64,000 nt of DNA from Leifsonia sp. ZF2019 (GCF_019924635.1 NZ_CP065037.1:930001-994000); one strand, 5' to 3'. Numbered from the stretch's first letter, positions 7,913 through 17,864 are shown. A program made the numbers and translations. Notes: generated by a model from the letters alone, not told the origin.

Positions 7913-8656
7913 ATGACGACGGCGACGGTCGTGCTCACGGGGGACGACGTGTACGAGGACCTCTTCGGCGCAGGCGTCGAGCTGCAGGGGCTGCTGGCCG
8001 CGGAGGGGCTCGCGACCCGCGTCAGGATCGGCACCGGATCCCTCGGCCGGGACGAGACCACCACCGACGTGCTGATCGCCCTCTACCGGGCGGCGGGCGA
8101 CCTGGGCCCACGGGAGCGCGCCGGACTGCGGGAGGCCGTGGCCGCCGGGGCCGGTCTGCTCGCGGTGCACTCCACCGCCTACTTCGACGACGGCGCCACC
8201 GCCGACGCGGAGCTCGCCGAGTTGATCGGCGCCCGCTACCTCGACCACGGCCCCCAGCCGCACGAGAGCCGGTACACCGTGCGGCTCGCGGAGCATCCCA
8301 TCACCGCGGGCGTCGAGCCGTTCGATCTGCAGCACGAGCACTACCGGCTGGCCGTGCGGCCCGGCTCCGACGTGCTCGCCTGGCGGGACGCTCCCTACGG
8401 GCGCGAGCCTCTCGTGACGGCGCACCGCTACGGGCAGGGCCGGGTCTGCTACCTCCAGTTCGGCCACGACCTGCGCGCCTGGGCGTCGAGCGGCGTCCGC
8501 GCGCTCGTCGCCGGCGCGGCCCGCTGGCTCGTCGCCCCGCCCGCCGCGGAACCGGTGCCCGCCGCCGTCCCGGCGGCCGCCGCACGCGGCCCCGGTGGCG
8601 CGCCCGACACCGCCCCCACCCGTCCGACCGAGACCGAGAGCAGCGACACCCCATGA
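7913..8656 (+). CDS. ThuA-like domain protein (trehalose-utilisation family)
   Basis: A 247-residue protein of the ThuA fold, related to class I glutamine amidotransferases but lacking their nucleophile elbow. Visible landmarks are the opening VVLTGDDVYEDLF, the central GAGLLAVHSTAYF, the HPITAGVEPFD motif and the late GRVCYLQFGHDLRAW. ThuA-type proteins act with Gfo/Idh oxidoreductases in keto-disaccharide catabolism; their exact reaction is still poorly defined. ATG 7913 has AGGGAG at 7901-7906. The last 35 residues are a Pro/Ala/Thr-rich tail outside the fold. The stop overlaps the next gene's ATG by 4 bases, which implies coupling with the importer. Confidence 0.85.
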   Translation: MTTATVVLTGDDVYEDLFGAGVELQGLLAAEGLATRVRIGTGSLGRDETTTDVLIALYRAAGDLGPRERAGLREAVAAGAGLLAVHSTAYFDDGATADAELAELIGARYLDHGPQPHESRYTVRLAEHPITAGVEPFDLQHEHYRLAVRPGSDVLAWRDAPYGREPLVTAHRYGQGRVCYLQFGHDLRAWASSGVRALVAGAARWLVAPPAAEPVPAAVPAAAARGPGGAPDTAPTRPTETESSDTP

Positions 8657-9627
8657 GAGTGCTCCTGAGACGAGCCGTCTTCTACCTGATCACCGCCTGG
8701 GCGGCGATCAGCCTCAACTTCCTGCTTCCGCGCATCATGCCGGGGAGCCCGGCCGACGCGTTGATCGCCAAGTTCCACGGCAAGCTGTCGCCGCAGGCGA
8801 TCGAGGCGCTGCGCGTGCTGTTCGGGCAGAGCGACGCGAGCCTCTGGCAGCAGTATCTCGACTACTGGAAGAACCTGTTCAGCGGCAACTTCGGCATCTC
8901 CTACGCGTACTACCCGACCCCTGTCGCCGACGTGCTCGCGAGCAGCATCGGCTGGACGCTGGTGCTCATCACGGTCTGCACGGTCCTCGGCTTCGTCATC
9001 GGCACCGGGCTCGGGATGATCGTCGGCTGGAGGCGCGGCAGCTGGCTCGACGGCCTCATCCCCGTGACCACGCTGCTGTCGAGCATCCCGTACTTCTGGT
9101 TCGCGATCTGCGTCGTGCTGGTCTTCTCGATCATCCTGCACTGGTTCCCGCTCTCCGGCGGCTACGCGGTGACCGAGACGATCGGCTGGAATCTCGGCTT
9201 CATCGGCAGCGCGACCTATTACGCGATCCTCCCGGCGCTCACGATCGTCGTCGCCTCCATCGGCGGCTGGCTGATCGGAATGCGCAACATGATGGTGACC
9301 ACGCTGAGTGAGGACTACGTGCGGCTCGCCGAGGCGAAGGGGCTGCCGAAACGGCGCGTGATGTTCACCTACGCCGCGCGCAACGCCATCCTGCCGTCGT
9401 TCTCGAGCTTCGCGATGTCGCTCGGCTTCGTGGTCGGCGGCTCCATCGTGACCGAGGTCGTCTTCAACTATCCGGGCATCGGCACCGTGCTGTTCAAGGC
9501 GGCGCAGGCGCAGGACTACCCGCTGATGCAGGGCATCTTCCTGGTCATCACCATCACGGTCCTGATCGCGAACATGCTCGCCGACCTCATGTACGTCTTC
9601 CTCGACCCCCGCACCCGAGAGAGCTGA
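8653..9627 (+). CDS. ABC transporter permease, DppB/OppB type
   Basis: A 324-residue inner-membrane permease of the oligopeptide-type importer family, with about six transmembrane helices. The opening LLRRAVFYLITAWAAISLNF is the standard first helix, RIMPGSPAD is the conserved periplasmic loop, and YVRLAEAKGLPKRRVMFTY contains the cytoplasmic EAA-like coupling helix that contacts the ATPase. In actinobacteria and Thermotogae this transporter class often imports beta-linked oligosaccharides rather than peptides, and the neighbouring glycoside genes favour that. The ATG overlaps the ThuA stop by 4 bases. It pairs with the fused permease/ATPase at 9639. Confidence 0.93.
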   Translation: MRVLLRRAVFYLITAWAAISLNFLLPRIMPGSPADALIAKFHGKLSPQAIEALRVLFGQSDASLWQQYLDYWKNLFSGNFGISYAYYPTPVADVLASSIGWTLVLITVCTVLGFVIGTGLGMIVGWRRGSWLDGLIPVTTLLSSIPYFWFAICVVLVFSIILHWFPLSGGYAVTETIGWNLGFIGSATYYAILPALTIVVASIGGWLIGMRNMMVTTLSEDYVRLAEAKGLPKRRVMFTYAARNAILPSFSSFAMSLGFVVGGSIVTEVVFNYPGIGTVLFKAAQAQDYPLMQGIFLVITITVLIANMLADLMYVFLDPRTRES

Positions 9628-9638
9628 GAGCGCAACCC

Positions 9639-11705
9639 ATGGCCATCACCACCGCCACCGTCGCCGAGGCCGAGTCCGGCGAGACGGACACCCCCACCTC
9701 CCGCTTCGCCTGGATGCGCGCCTTCCGGCGCCCCTGGACCCTCACGGGTGTCGTCATCGTCGCCGTGTTCTGCGTGCTCGCCATCATCGGCCCCTGGATC
9801 GCCCCGTACGACCCGTCGGCCGTCAGCAAGCAGACCCTGCAGCCGCCGAGCCCCGAGCATTGGCTGGGCACGACCCAGACCGGCCAGGACGTCTTCTCGC
9901 AGATGCTCTACGGCACGCAGATCTCGCTGCTCGTCGGCGTCGGCGCCGCGATCGTCGCCACCGTTCTGTCGGTGATCGTCGGCCTGGCCGCCGGGTATCT
10001 GGGCGGGCTGTCCGACGAGCTGCTGTCGCTGCTCGCCAACGTCTTCCTCGTCATCCCGGCGTTGCCGCTGACCGTCATCCTCGCCGCGTATCTGCCGAAG
10101 TCGGGTTCGATCGGGATCATCCTGGTCATCTCGATCACGGGATGGGCGTGGGGCGCGCGCGTGCTGCGCGCGCAGACCCTGTCGCTGCGCAAACGCGACT
10201 TCGTCGAGGCCGCCCGAGCGACCGGCGAGCGCACGTCGAGCATCATCTTCCGCGACATCTTCCCGAACCAGATCGCGGTGATCGCCGCCAGCTTCCTCGG
10301 CACGGTCACCGGCGCGATCCTGACCCAGGCCAGCCTGGCCTTCCTCGGGCTGACGAACGTGACCGAGTGGTCCTGGGGCACGATCCTGTACTGGGCGCAG
10401 GTGTCGAGCGCGATGCTGACCGGGTCGTGGTGGTGGTTCGTGCCGGCCGGCCTCGCGATCGCGTTGCTGGGCACCGGGCTGTCGCTGGTCAACTTCGGCA
10501 TCGACGAGTTCATCAACCCCCGGCTGCGCCAGGCGGGAATCGGAACGAAGAAGGCCCAGAAGGCGCAGGCGCGGGCACAGCGCGCGAAGACCGTCCGACG
10601 CCCGGCGCGCGTGCGCGGAGAGCGCCCGCCGCACCGGCCGTTCGACCCGGCGACCAGCGACGTGATCCTCCGGGTCGAGAACCTGCACGTGGACTATGTG
10701 GGGGAGTCGTCGGTGACGCCCGCGGTCAACGACGTCACACTGACGCTGCGCCGCGGCGAGGTGCTCGGCGTCGCCGGCGAGTCCGGCTCGGGCAAGTCGA
10801 CCCTGGCCTACGCCATCACCCGTCTGCACAAGCCGCCGGCGCAGATCACGAGCGGCCGGATGCTCTACACGAACCCGGACGGTTCGGTCACGGACATCCT
10901 CGCGATGAGCGACAACGACCTGCGGGACTTCCGTTGGGAGGAGCTGTCGATCGTCTTCCAGTCGGCGATGCACGCCCTGAACCCGGTGCTCACCGTGGGC
11001 GCCCAGATCGACGACGTGCTCCGCGCCCACCGGCCCGGGATGTCGCCGGCCGAGCGCGCGGCGCGGGTCGTGGAGCTGCTCGGGCTGGTCGGCATCCAGA
11101 CGGATCGCGTGAACGCGTACCCGCACGAGCTCTCCGGCGGCATGCGCCAGCGCGCCATGATCGCCGTCGGCCTCGCGCTCGATCCCGAGATCATCGTGAT
11201 GGACGAGCCCACCACCGCGCTCGACGTCGTGATCCAGCGCCAGATCATCGAGAAGATCATCGAGCTGAAGGACCGCCTCGGTTTCGCGGTCGTGTTCATC
11301 ACGCACGACCTGTCGCTGCTGATCGAGCTCTCGGACACCATCGCCGTCATGTACGCCGGGCGCGTGGTCGAGCTCGCGGACGCCGACGAGTTCTACCGCA
11401 ACCCGCGGCACCCGTACAGCCAGGGCCTGCTCGGGTCGTTTCCGACGCTCTCGGGCCCGAAGCGCGAGCTCGCGGGCATCCCGGGATCGCCGCCCGACCT
11501 GCGCCGGCTGCCCGCGGGATGCGCGTTCGCCGACCGTTGCCCGCTCGCGTTCGACCGCTGCCACGAGGTGGTGCCAGAGCTGCTGACGCTCGCCGGCCCC
11601 GCCGAGTGGCGGCAGACCGAGGCCGCGTGCCTTCTCTACGAGGGCGACGGCAGCGCCCCCGACCGCCCGGCCGACGCCGACACCCTGATGGAGGACGCCC
11701 GATGA
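9639..11705 (+). CDS. Fused ABC permease (DppC-type) and ATP-binding protein (DppD-type)
   Basis: A 688-residue fusion of two normally separate subunits. Residues about 1-300 form the second permease, with an N-terminal cytosolic stretch, about six membrane helices and the coupling motif [21 protein letters not shown] basic linker (about 300-340; [19 protein letters not shown]) leads into an ATPase with Walker [10 protein letters not shown] (about 380-388), signature LSGGMRQR (about 498), Walker B IIVMDEP (about 518) and the C-terminal oligopeptide-type zinc-finger-like tail [16 protein letters not shown]. Such DppC-DppD fusions occur in actinobacteria. The second ATPase follows with a 4-base overlap, so a full importer would have two different ATPase halves, one tethered to its permease. 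Confidence 0.92.
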   Translation: MAITTATVAEAESGETDTPTSRFAWMRAFRRPWTLTGVVIVAVFCVLAIIGPWIAPYDPSAVSKQTLQPPSPEHWLGTTQTGQDVFSQMLYGTQISLLVGVGAAIVATVLSVIVGLAAGYLGGLSDELLSLLANVFLVIPALPLTVILAAYLPKSGSIGIILVISITGWAWGARVLRAQTLSLRKRDFVEAARATGERTSSIIFRDIFPNQIAVIAASFLGTVTGAILTQASLAFLGLTNVTEWSWGTILYWAQVSSAMLTGSWWWFVPAGLAIALLGTGLSLVNFGIDEFINPRLRQAGIGTKKAQKAQARAQRAKTVRRPARVRGERPPHRPFDPATSDVILRVENLHVDYVGESSVTPAVNDVTLTLRRGEVLGVAGESGSGKSTLAYAITRLHKPPAQITSGRMLYTNPDGSVTDILAMSDNDLRDFRWEELSIVFQSAMHALNPVLTVGAQIDDVLRAHRPGMSPAERAARVVELLGLVGIQTDRVNAYPHELSGGMRQRAMIAVGLALDPEIIVMDEPTTALDVVIQRQIIEKIIELKDRLGFAVVFITHDLSLLIELSDTIAVMYAGRVVELADADEFYRNPRHPYSQGLLGSFPTLSGPKRELAGIPGSPPDLRRLPAGCAFADRCPLAFDRCHEVVPELLTLAGPAEWRQTEAACLLYEGDGSAPDRPADADTLMEDAR

Positions 11706-12871
11706 CCACGATCGAGACCGCACCGGCGGCCGCCGACGAGCGGGCGGACGTCCCCGTGCTCGAGGCGCTCCACGTCACCAAGCACTTCCCCGCTCGCGGA
11801 CGGCTCTTCGCACGCGGACCCAAGCGCGTGGTGCACGCGGCGGACGACGTCTCCCTCGCGCTGCACGCCGGCCGGATCATGGCGCTCGTGGGCGAGTCCG
11901 GTTCGGGCAAGTCGACCTTCGCGCGCCTCCTGGCCCAGCTGCACCCGGTGACGAGCGGCGAGATCCGCTACCGCGGCACGCCCGTGCGTGTGAAGGGCGG
12001 CCGCTCACTGCGGGAGCACGTGAGCCACGTGCAGCTGATCCTGCAGGATCCGTTCGGCTCCTTCAACCCCGTCGCGACCATCGCCAGGACGCTGACGCGG
12101 GCCGTCCGCATCCACCATCCGAAAGCGTCGCCGAAGGAGCAGACGGCCCTCATCGACGACCTGCTGGGGCAGGTGAGCCTCCGGCCCGCACGACAGTTCA
12201 CCGAGAAGTATCCGCACGAGCTCTCCGGGGGCCAGCTGCAGCGCATCTCCATCGCGCGGGCGCTCGCGGCGAACCCCGACGTGTTCCTCGCGGACGAGCC
12301 GGTGTCGAGCCTCGACGTCTCCATCCGCCTCGGCGTGCTGAACCTGCTGCGGCGGCTCGTGGAGGAGCGCCGGGTCGCCCTCCTCTATGTGACGCACGAC
12401 ATCGCCTCCGCCCGCTACTTCGCCGAGGACACCAGCGTGATGTACGCCGGGCAGCTGGTGGAGGCCGGGCCCAGCGAGACGGTGACCCAGAAGGCCGCGC
12501 ACCCGTACACCCAGCTGCTCATCGCCTCCGCGCCCGACCCGTCCCGTCCGGACGACGAGCGTCCGCGCGACATCGGGCAGCCGCCGAGCCTCATCGATCC
12601 GCCCGCGGGCTGCCGGTTCCACCCTCGCTGCCCGTTCGCCATGGACCGGTGCCGTACCCAGGCCCCGCCCGCGTTCGCGCTCGAGGACGGCCAGTGGGCG
12701 AAGTGCTGGCTGTACGCCGACGACGCCGAGGCCATGGTCAAGCGCACCGAGAACGCGGCCGCCTACGGCCTGGGCCCCGTGCGCCCGGCCGGCCGCCGCC
12801 TCACCACCGGGCCGCATGCGGCCCCCGCAGACGCTCCACGCACAACCGAAACCAAGGGAGACCAGCAATGA
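11702..12871 (+). CDS. ABC transporter ATP-binding protein, DppF/OppF type
   Basis: A 389-residue cytosolic ATPase, the second nucleotide-binding subunit of the importer. It has Walker [14 protein letters not shown]-loop [12 protein letters not shown], signature [15 protein letters not shown], Walker [13 protein letters not shown] and the H-loop YVTHDI. The C-terminus carries the family tail [16 protein letters not shown]. The last 50 residues ([19 protein letters not shown]) are low complexity and exceed the usual family length. ATG 11702 overlaps the preceding stop; its own stop overlaps the ATG of the binding protein, so all importer genes are translationally coupled. Confidence 0.93.
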   Translation: MTTIETAPAAADERADVPVLEALHVTKHFPARGRLFARGPKRVVHAADDVSLALHAGRIMALVGESGSGKSTFARLLAQLHPVTSGEIRYRGTPVRVKGGRSLREHVSHVQLILQDPFGSFNPVATIARTLTRAVRIHHPKASPKEQTALIDDLLGQVSLRPARQFTEKYPHELSGGQLQRISIARALAANPDVFLADEPVSSLDVSIRLGVLNLLRRLVEERRVALLYVTHDIASARYFAEDTSVMYAGQLVEAGPSETVTQKAAHPYTQLLIASAPDPSRPDDERPRDIGQPPSLIDPPAGCRFHPRCPFAMDRCRTQAPPAFALEDGQWAKCWLYADDAEAMVKRTENAAAYGLGPVRPAGRRLTTGPHAAPADAPRTTETKGDQQ

Positions 12872-14526
12872 ATCGCAGAAGGTCCGTGCGCCGCGCCCTC
12901 ATCGGCGCGACGCTCGCCGCCTCGCTCGTCGTACCGCTCGCCGCCTGCTCGTCGAACGGTTCGAGCTCGGGCGACGGACTGATCCTCAACGTGGCGAGTC
13001 AGTCCGACAGCCTCACCCAGTCCTTCAACCCGTACCTGCCGAACACCGCGCAGGGCGCGACCTACACCAACCAGGGCGCAGGCGGCTTCATCTACGAGCC
13101 GCTCGTGCAGATCAACAACGTCGACATCGGCAAGGACATCCCGTGGCTCGCCAAGTCGTGGGAGTGGTCGAACGAGAACAAGACGCTGACCCTGCACCTG
13201 CAGAGCGGCGTGAAGTGGACGGACGGGCAGAAGTTCTCCGCCGACGACGTCGTCTTCACCTACGAGATGCTGAAGAAGTACCCGGCCCTGAACGTGGGCG
13301 GCGTCGACTTCGACACCATCACCGCGCCCGACGCGGACACCGTGGTGATGACCTTCACCGCGCCGTCGGAGACGAAGTTCACCTCGCTCGTCGGGGCCGC
13401 GATCGTCTCGAAGCACATCTGGTCGAAGGTCGGCGATCCGACCACCTACGTGGACAAGGATCCGGTCGGCACCGGACCGTTCGTGCTCGACAGCTTCTCG
13501 CCGCAGAGCTTCGTACTCAAGACGAACAAGGACTACTGGCAGGAGCCGGCCAAGATCGGCGGCATCCGGTTCATCCCCTACAAGGACAACCAGGGCCAGA
13601 CGAACGCGCTCGTGCAGGGACAGGCCGACTGGTCGGGCACGTACATCGCCGACGCCGAGAAGACCTACCTCTCCAAGAGCAAGGACAACCACTACTGGGC
13701 CCCGGTCGTGGGCTCGGACGGTCTCATCCCGAACCTGGAGAAGTGGCCGCTCAGCGACATCGCCGTGCGCCGCGCGATCAGCCTCGGCGTCGACCGTGCC
13801 CAGATCGGCGCCGCGACCGACTCGCCGCCGGCGACCAGCCAGACGGGTCTCCCGATGCCGGCCTTCGCGAGCGAGGTCGCACCCAAGTACAAAGACCTCG
13901 TCTTCAAGCAGGACAAGCCGGCCGCCGAGAAGCAGCTGACCGACGCCGGCTACACGAAGGGCTCCGACGGCTACTACGAGAAGGACGGCAAGAAGGTCGA
14001 GTTCTCGGTCAGCTTCCCCGCCTCGTACACCGACATCGCGGCCCGCGCCCAGGTGCTGGTCTCGCAGCTGAAGGACATCGGGATCAAGCTCGACATCGAC
14101 ACCACCTCGGTGAACGACATCAACAAGATCACCGCAGACGGCACATTCCAGTCCACGATCGGCTACCCGGTGGGTCCGGCGCCGCGCGCGTTCAACATCT
14201 ACGACTCGATGATGAACCCGAACAAGTACTACCCCCTGGGGCAGGCGACGCCGACCTTCGAGAACATCGAGCGCTTCAACGATCCGACCGCCAAGGCACT
14301 GTTCGCGCAGTACCCGCTGGCGACCACGGACGAGGAGCGCGCCGCGATCCTCGAGAAGCTCCAGGGCATCTGGATCGACCAGCTGCCGATGATCGTGATG
14401 TTCTACTGGGGCAACTACGGCGACTGGAGCAGCGCGAAGGTCACCGGCTGGCCGAGCGAGGACAACCCCTACTTCGCGCCCTACCCCAACCCGGTGGTGG
14501 CACTGAAGCTGAAGCCGGTCTCCTGA
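12868..14526 (+). CDS. ABC transporter substrate-binding lipoprotein, family 5
   Basis: A 552-residue extracellular solute-binding protein (SBP_bac_5). It begins with a basic n-region, a hydrophobic core LIGATLAASLVVPLA and the lipobox LAAC at about residue 27, so it is lipid-anchored outside the membrane. Family landmarks are GGFIYEPLVQ, the core VKWTDGQKFSADDVVFTYEM and DPVGTGPFVLDSFSP. Family 5 proteins bind peptides, nickel, opines or oligosaccharides such as cellobiose and xyloglucan fragments; the saccharide-processing context makes an oligosaccharide ligand likely, but that is inference. A GC-rich hairpin follows the stop and separates it from the second ThuA gene. Confidence 0.93.
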   Translation: MNRRRSVRRALIGATLAASLVVPLAACSSNGSSSGDGLILNVASQSDSLTQSFNPYLPNTAQGATYTNQGAGGFIYEPLVQINNVDIGKDIPWLAKSWEWSNENKTLTLHLQSGVKWTDGQKFSADDVVFTYEMLKKYPALNVGGVDFDTITAPDADTVVMTFTAPSETKFTSLVGAAIVSKHIWSKVGDPTTYVDKDPVGTGPFVLDSFSPQSFVLKTNKDYWQEPAKIGGIRFIPYKDNQGQTNALVQGQADWSGTYIADAEKTYLSKSKDNHYWAPVVGSDGLIPNLEKWPLSDIAVRRAISLGVDRAQIGAATDSPPATSQTGLPMPAFASEVAPKYKDLVFKQDKPAAEKQLTDAGYTKGSDGYYEKDGKKVEFSVSFPASYTDIAARAQVLVSQLKDIGIKLDIDTTSVNDINKITADGTFQSTIGYPVGPAPRAFNIYDSMMNPNKYYPLGQATPTFENIERFNDPTAKALFAQYPLATTDEERAAILEKLQGIWIDQLPMIVMFYWGNYGDWSSAKVTGWPSEDNPYFAPYPNPVVALKLKPVS

Positions 14527-14550
14527 CCCAGGAGCACCCGGAACGAGCGA

Positions 14551-14585
14551 CCGCGGGCGGGCCGGAGCGACCGGTCCGCCCGCGG
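14551..14585 (+). terminator. Intercistronic GC hairpin after the binding-protein gene
   Basis: Arms 14551-14563 and 14573-14585 pair over 13 bases with one mismatch around a 9-base loop. There is no T-run, so it is better read as an mRNA-stabilising or partial-termination hairpin that would raise binding-protein yield over the downstream genes. The same arrangement follows the binding-protein gene at 57086. Confidence 0.6.
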
Positions 14586-14607
14586 GCGCGGACAACGAGA
14601 AGACGAG

Positions 14608-15276
14608 ATGAGCCGAAACAGATCAGCACTCGTCGTCGTGAACGGCGACGACATCCACCACGACCTCCTCGCCGCCTCGCAGGTGTACCAGCAGCTGGGC
14701 ATCGAGGCGGGCCTCGTGACGCGGCGCGGGATGGGCATGAACCGCTTCATCGACGCGCGCCCCGAGACGGCCGACGCCGACACCTACCTGCTCTACACGT
14801 CCGGCGGCCAGTTCCCGACCGAGCAGCAGGAGGCGCTCGCCGCGGCCGTGCGCGCAGGCAAGGGCGTCGTGGGCATCCACGGCGCCAACATCCTCGGCTG
14901 GGACGGCGAAGGGCTCGACCCTGCCGATCGGCCGATGTTCGAGCTGCTCGGCAACCGGTACCTCTCCCACGGGCCGGGCCACCACGAGGGGCGGCACACG
15001 GTGGAGATCGTGGGCGCGCACCCGATCACCGCAGGGATCGGAGACTTCGAGCTCTTCGACGAGTACTACGAGTTCGAGCTCGCGGACGACGACGTGCAGG
15101 TCATCGCTCAGCGCCATCGTGCCGACGGCGAGGTGATCCCCGTCATGTACGCGCGGGAGGTCGGGGAGGGGCGGGTCGTCTACCTCGCCCTGGGCCACGA
15201 CCTGCGGGCGTGGGGAGAGCCTCCCGTGCGCGAGCTGGTGCGCCGGGCACTCCTGTGGACGGCGGGGGCCCTGTGA
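14608..15276 (+). CDS. ThuA-like domain protein
   Basis: A 222-residue ThuA-family protein and the second in this operon. It opens ALVVVNGDDIHHDLL, has the central glycine turn GKGVVGIHGANILGW, the pair HPITAGIGDFELFDEYYEF and the late EGRVVYLALGHDLRAWGEP. It shares this order with the 7913 protein but is diverged, so the two are probably specialised rather than recent copies. The ATG follows a weak AGAAGACGAG ribosome site. The stop overlaps the next GTG (GTGA), giving coupling with the isomerase. Its role is inferred to be in keto-sugar or glycoside processing from its Gfo/Idh and epimerase neighbours. Confidence 0.83.
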   Translation: MSRNRSALVVVNGDDIHHDLLAASQVYQQLGIEAGLVTRRGMGMNRFIDARPETADADTYLLYTSGGQFPTEQQEALAAAVRAGKGVVGIHGANILGWDGEGLDPADRPMFELLGNRYLSHGPGHHEGRHTVEIVGAHPITAGIGDFELFDEYYEFELADDDVQVIAQRHRADGEVIPVMYAREVGEGRVVYLALGHDLRAWGEPPVRELVRRALLWTAGAL

Positions 15277-16040
15277 GCGCGCCGATCGCCGTGATGGGGT
15301 ACACGATCCTCGAGCAGGCGCGGGCGGATCTGGAGGGGACCTTCGCCCGTGTCGCCGGCATCGGCTACCTCGGCGTCGAGACCTACGGGCTCGTGGAGGA
15401 GTACGGACCCGAACGGGTGCGCGCCGCCGCCGACGCGGCGGGACTCGCGATCACGAGCGCGCACACGCCGTTCCCGGCGGGAGAGGACGCCGAACGCCTG
15501 CTCGACGCGGCCGGGGCGCTCGGTGCCGGAACGCTGGTCTGGTCGATGGAGCGCGAGGAGTTCGACTCGCCCGAGACCATCGCGGCGGGGGTGCGCCGCG
15601 TCAACGAGGCGGCGGCGAACGCCGCCGAGCGCGGGATGGTCGTCGGCTACCACAATCACTTCGCCGAGTTCGCGAACCGTTTCGACGGGCGGCAGGCGTA
15701 CGACCTCCTGCTCGACCTGCTCGACCCCCGCGTCGTGATCGAGCTCGACGCCTACTGGGCCCGGATGGGCGGCGCCGACCCCGCCGAGGTGCTCACGCGT
15801 CTCGGCGACCGGGCGCGGCTCATCCACATCAAGGACGGCCCGGCGCAGAGCTACGAGGACGACGTGATGGTCCCGATCGGGGCGGGAGCGATGGATTGGC
15901 GGGGCATCCTCACCGCGCCCTCCGGACTCCGCTGGCACATCGTCGAGCTTGAGCGCCTCAGCGTCGACACGTTCGACGCCCTCGAGGAGTCGTACCGCCA
16001 CCTCGTCGGCTCCGGGCTCTCCGACGGGAGGACCGCATGA
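15273..16040 (+). CDS. Sugar phosphate isomerase/epimerase-like TIM-barrel protein
   Basis: A 255-residue protein of the xylose-isomerase-like/AP-endonuclease-2 TIM-barrel family. The metal-site residues of the family are visible in GYHNHFAEF, ELDAYWARMGG and LIHIKDG, together with a final VELERL strand. Members isomerise or epimerise sugars, dehydrate inosose, or carry out beta-elimination on 3-keto-glycosides; the last would fit the oxidoreductase and ThuA neighbours but is inference. GTG 15273 overlaps the ThuA stop and the stop overlaps the next ATG, so it is inside a coupled set. Confidence 0.85.
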   Translation: MSAPIAVMGYTILEQARADLEGTFARVAGIGYLGVETYGLVEEYGPERVRAAADAAGLAITSAHTPFPAGEDAERLLDAAGALGAGTLVWSMEREEFDSPETIAAGVRRVNEAAANAAERGMVVGYHNHFAEFANRFDGRQAYDLLLDLLDPRVVIELDAYWARMGGADPAEVLTRLGDRARLIHIKDGPAQSYEDDVMVPIGAGAMDWRGILTAPSGLRWHIVELERLSVDTFDALEESYRHLVGSGLSDGRTA

Positions 16041-17047
16041 GCGGCCGCATCCTGTTCCTCGGCGGCAACGGGATGATCGGCTCGGCCGCCGCGCGCGAGG
16101 CGGTCGCGCAGGGCGCCGAGCTGACGATCATCACGCGCTCGGCACCGCGACGGCCCGTGCCCGACGGCGTCCGGCTGCTCACCGGCGACGTGCGAGACCC
16201 TGCGGCGCTGGCCGGGCTTCTCGGCGACGAGCGCTGGGACGCGGTGGTCAACTGGGTCGCCTTCACCCCGGCCGACCTGGACGGACACGTCGAGTACTTC
16301 GGCGACCGCACCGGGCAGTACGTGTTCATCTCGACCTGCTCGGTGTTCGGCCGCCCCATCCCGCTGCTGCCGATCACGGAGTCGAGCCCGCGCCGTCAGC
16401 CCGTGTTCGGCTACGCCCGCGACAAGATCGCGTGCGAGCTGCACCTCGAGCAGGCCCATCGCGAGAGCGGCTTCCCGCTGACGATCGTGCGTCCCTTCCA
16501 CACCTACGACGAGACCACGGTGCCGCTCCTGTCGGGCTGGACCGCCGTCGAGCGGATGCGCGCGGGGGAGCCGGTCGTCGTGCACGGCGACGGCACCTCG
16601 CTGTGGACGCTCATGCACTCCGCCGACTTCGCGCGGGCGTTCGTGCCGCTGCTGGGGGAGGGGCACGCGATCGGCGAGAGTGTCAATGTCGTGAGCGGCG
16701 ACGTGCTGACATGGGACCAGATCCACCTCGAGCTCGCGCGGGCGGCCGGGGTGCGCGAGCCACTGCTCGTGCACCGGTCGAGCGAGTCGATCGCCGAGGA
16801 GATCCCCGGCTGGCGCGAGGTGCTCGAGCACGACTTCCGGCACACGATGCTCTTCGACACCACGAAGCTGCAGCGTCTCGTACCCGGGTTCGCGCCACGG
16901 GTGTCGTTCGCCGAGGGAGCGCGCCGGGTCGTCCGCCACCACGATGCGCACGACGGCGCGCGCGGGGTCGACGCCGAGCTCGGTGCGGCGTTCGACCGGC
17001 TCTCCGCCCGGGTCGCCGCAGGGCCTGACCGGTCACAAGTGGTATGA
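16037..17047 (+). CDS. NAD-dependent epimerase/dehydratase family protein
   Basis: A 336-residue extended short-chain dehydrogenase. The dinucleotide site is ILFLGGNGMIGSAAAREAV (GxxGxxG type) and the catalytic pair appears as YARDK (Y-x3-K) near residue 131, after the strand YVFISTCSVFG. The remainder forms a substrate domain typical of nucleotide-sugar or free-sugar epimerases and reductases. The annotation is to family only; a keto-sugar reductase or epimerase acting on products of the operon is plausible. The stop is only 36 bases before the GntR start, so that regulator could be made from the same transcript as well as its own. Confidence 0.85.
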   Translation: MSGRILFLGGNGMIGSAAAREAVAQGAELTIITRSAPRRPVPDGVRLLTGDVRDPAALAGLLGDERWDAVVNWVAFTPADLDGHVEYFGDRTGQYVFISTCSVFGRPIPLLPITESSPRRQPVFGYARDKIACELHLEQAHRESGFPLTIVRPFHTYDETTVPLLSGWTAVERMRAGEPVVVHGDGTSLWTLMHSADFARAFVPLLGEGHAIGESVNVVSGDVLTWDQIHLELARAAGVREPLLVHRSSESIAEEIPGWREVLEHDFRHTMLFDTTKLQRLVPGFAPRVSFAEGARRVVRHHDAHDGARGVDAELGAAFDRLSARVAAGPDRSQVV

Positions 17048-17053
17048 ATGAGG
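17040..17053 (+). promoter_or_regulatory. Candidate operator D before the GntR gene
   Basis: TGGTATGAATGAGG matches 10 of 14 bases of TGGTATTGATTTGG. It lies 30 bases before the chosen GTG of the GntR gene and could serve autoregulation. It is the weakest of the four sites. Confidence 0.3.
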
Positions 17054-17083
17054 CACGCGATCGGCAAGGGGAGGGTATCGACT

Positions 17084-17857
17084 GTGACGCAGCCGGAGAC
17101 GCTCGGGGGTAACGCGGTCGCCGCGATCAGGCCGGACTACCCCGAGCCACTGTGGATCCAGGTGATCACCCTGATCAACAACGAGATCGCTTCGGGCGTG
17201 CTCAAACCGGGGATGCGCCTCCCCCCGGAGCGGGAGCTCTGCCAGCAACTGTCGATCTCCCGGGTGACGCTGCGCAAGGCGCTGAGCCAGCTTGTCGAGG
17301 ACGGCGTGCTGAGCGCCTCCCACGGCCGCGGCTGGTACGTCGCCCAGGCGCCCGCCGTCGGCAAGGACTTCCCGAACAGCCTGGAGTCGTTCACCGAGAC
17401 CGCCGCCCGGATGGGGCTCGCCCCGTCCTCGCGCGTGCTCCGCGCCGAGGCGAAGCCCGCCACCCTCGACGAGGCCGAGGAGCTGGGCGTCGCCCCGGGC
17501 ACCCCCCTGTTCCACCTGGAGCGGGTGCGTCTGCTCGACGACGTGCCGATCGCGGTCGACGTGACGAGGATGCCCGCCGCGCTCGCCCCCTCGCTCGAAT
17601 CGGTCGACTTCTCGACGGCGTCGTTCTACGAGGCGCTCGCCGAGGCCGGGGTGGAGCCCCTGCGGGCGGACGCGACGATCGAGGCGCGCGAGAGCACGGC
17701 CTCCATCGGGGAGCACCTCGGGCTGGAGGTCGGCAAGCCCGTGCTGGTGATGCGCCAGGTCGCCGTCGACGACAGCGAGCATCCCCTGTTCGTCTCGACG
17801 ATCACGTACGCGGGCGAGCGCTACCGCCTGCGCACCAACTTCGCGCGCGCCCGCTAG
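17084..17857 (+). CDS. GntR-family (HutC subfamily) transcriptional regulator
   Basis: A 257-residue regulator. Residues about 20-90 form the GntR winged helix (RLPPERELCQQLSISRVTLR, then LVEDGVLSASHGRGWYV), and the rest is a UTRA effector-binding domain ending YAGERYRLRTNFA. I prefer GTG 17084 over the upstream ATG 17048 because AAGGGGAGG (17066-17074) lies 9 bases before it, and because the resulting MTQPE start matches the MTQTPE start of its paralogue at 20886. The two proteins are similar along their whole length (shared PEPLW, NSLESF and HGRGWYV), so they arose by duplication and may recognise the same TGGTATTGWTTTGG operators. The effector is probably a phosphorylated or keto sugar. 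Confidence 0.93.
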   Translation: MTQPETLGGNAVAAIRPDYPEPLWIQVITLINNEIASGVLKPGMRLPPERELCQQLSISRVTLRKALSQLVEDGVLSASHGRGWYVAQAPAVGKDFPNSLESFTETAARMGLAPSSRVLRAEAKPATLDEAEELGVAPGTPLFHLERVRLLDDVPIAVDVTRMPAALAPSLESVDFSTASFYEALAEAGVEPLRADATIEARESTASIGEHLGLEVGKPVLVMRQVAVDDSEHPLFVSTITYAGERYRLRTNFARAR

Positions 17858-17864
17858 CCTGCAG

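Noticed and set aside
9860..11701. Upstream extension of the DppF-type ATPase frame through the whole preceding gene
   Set aside because: The extension is low-complexity Arg/Asp-rich sequence in the wrong frame of the fusion gene. The real start is ATG 11702.
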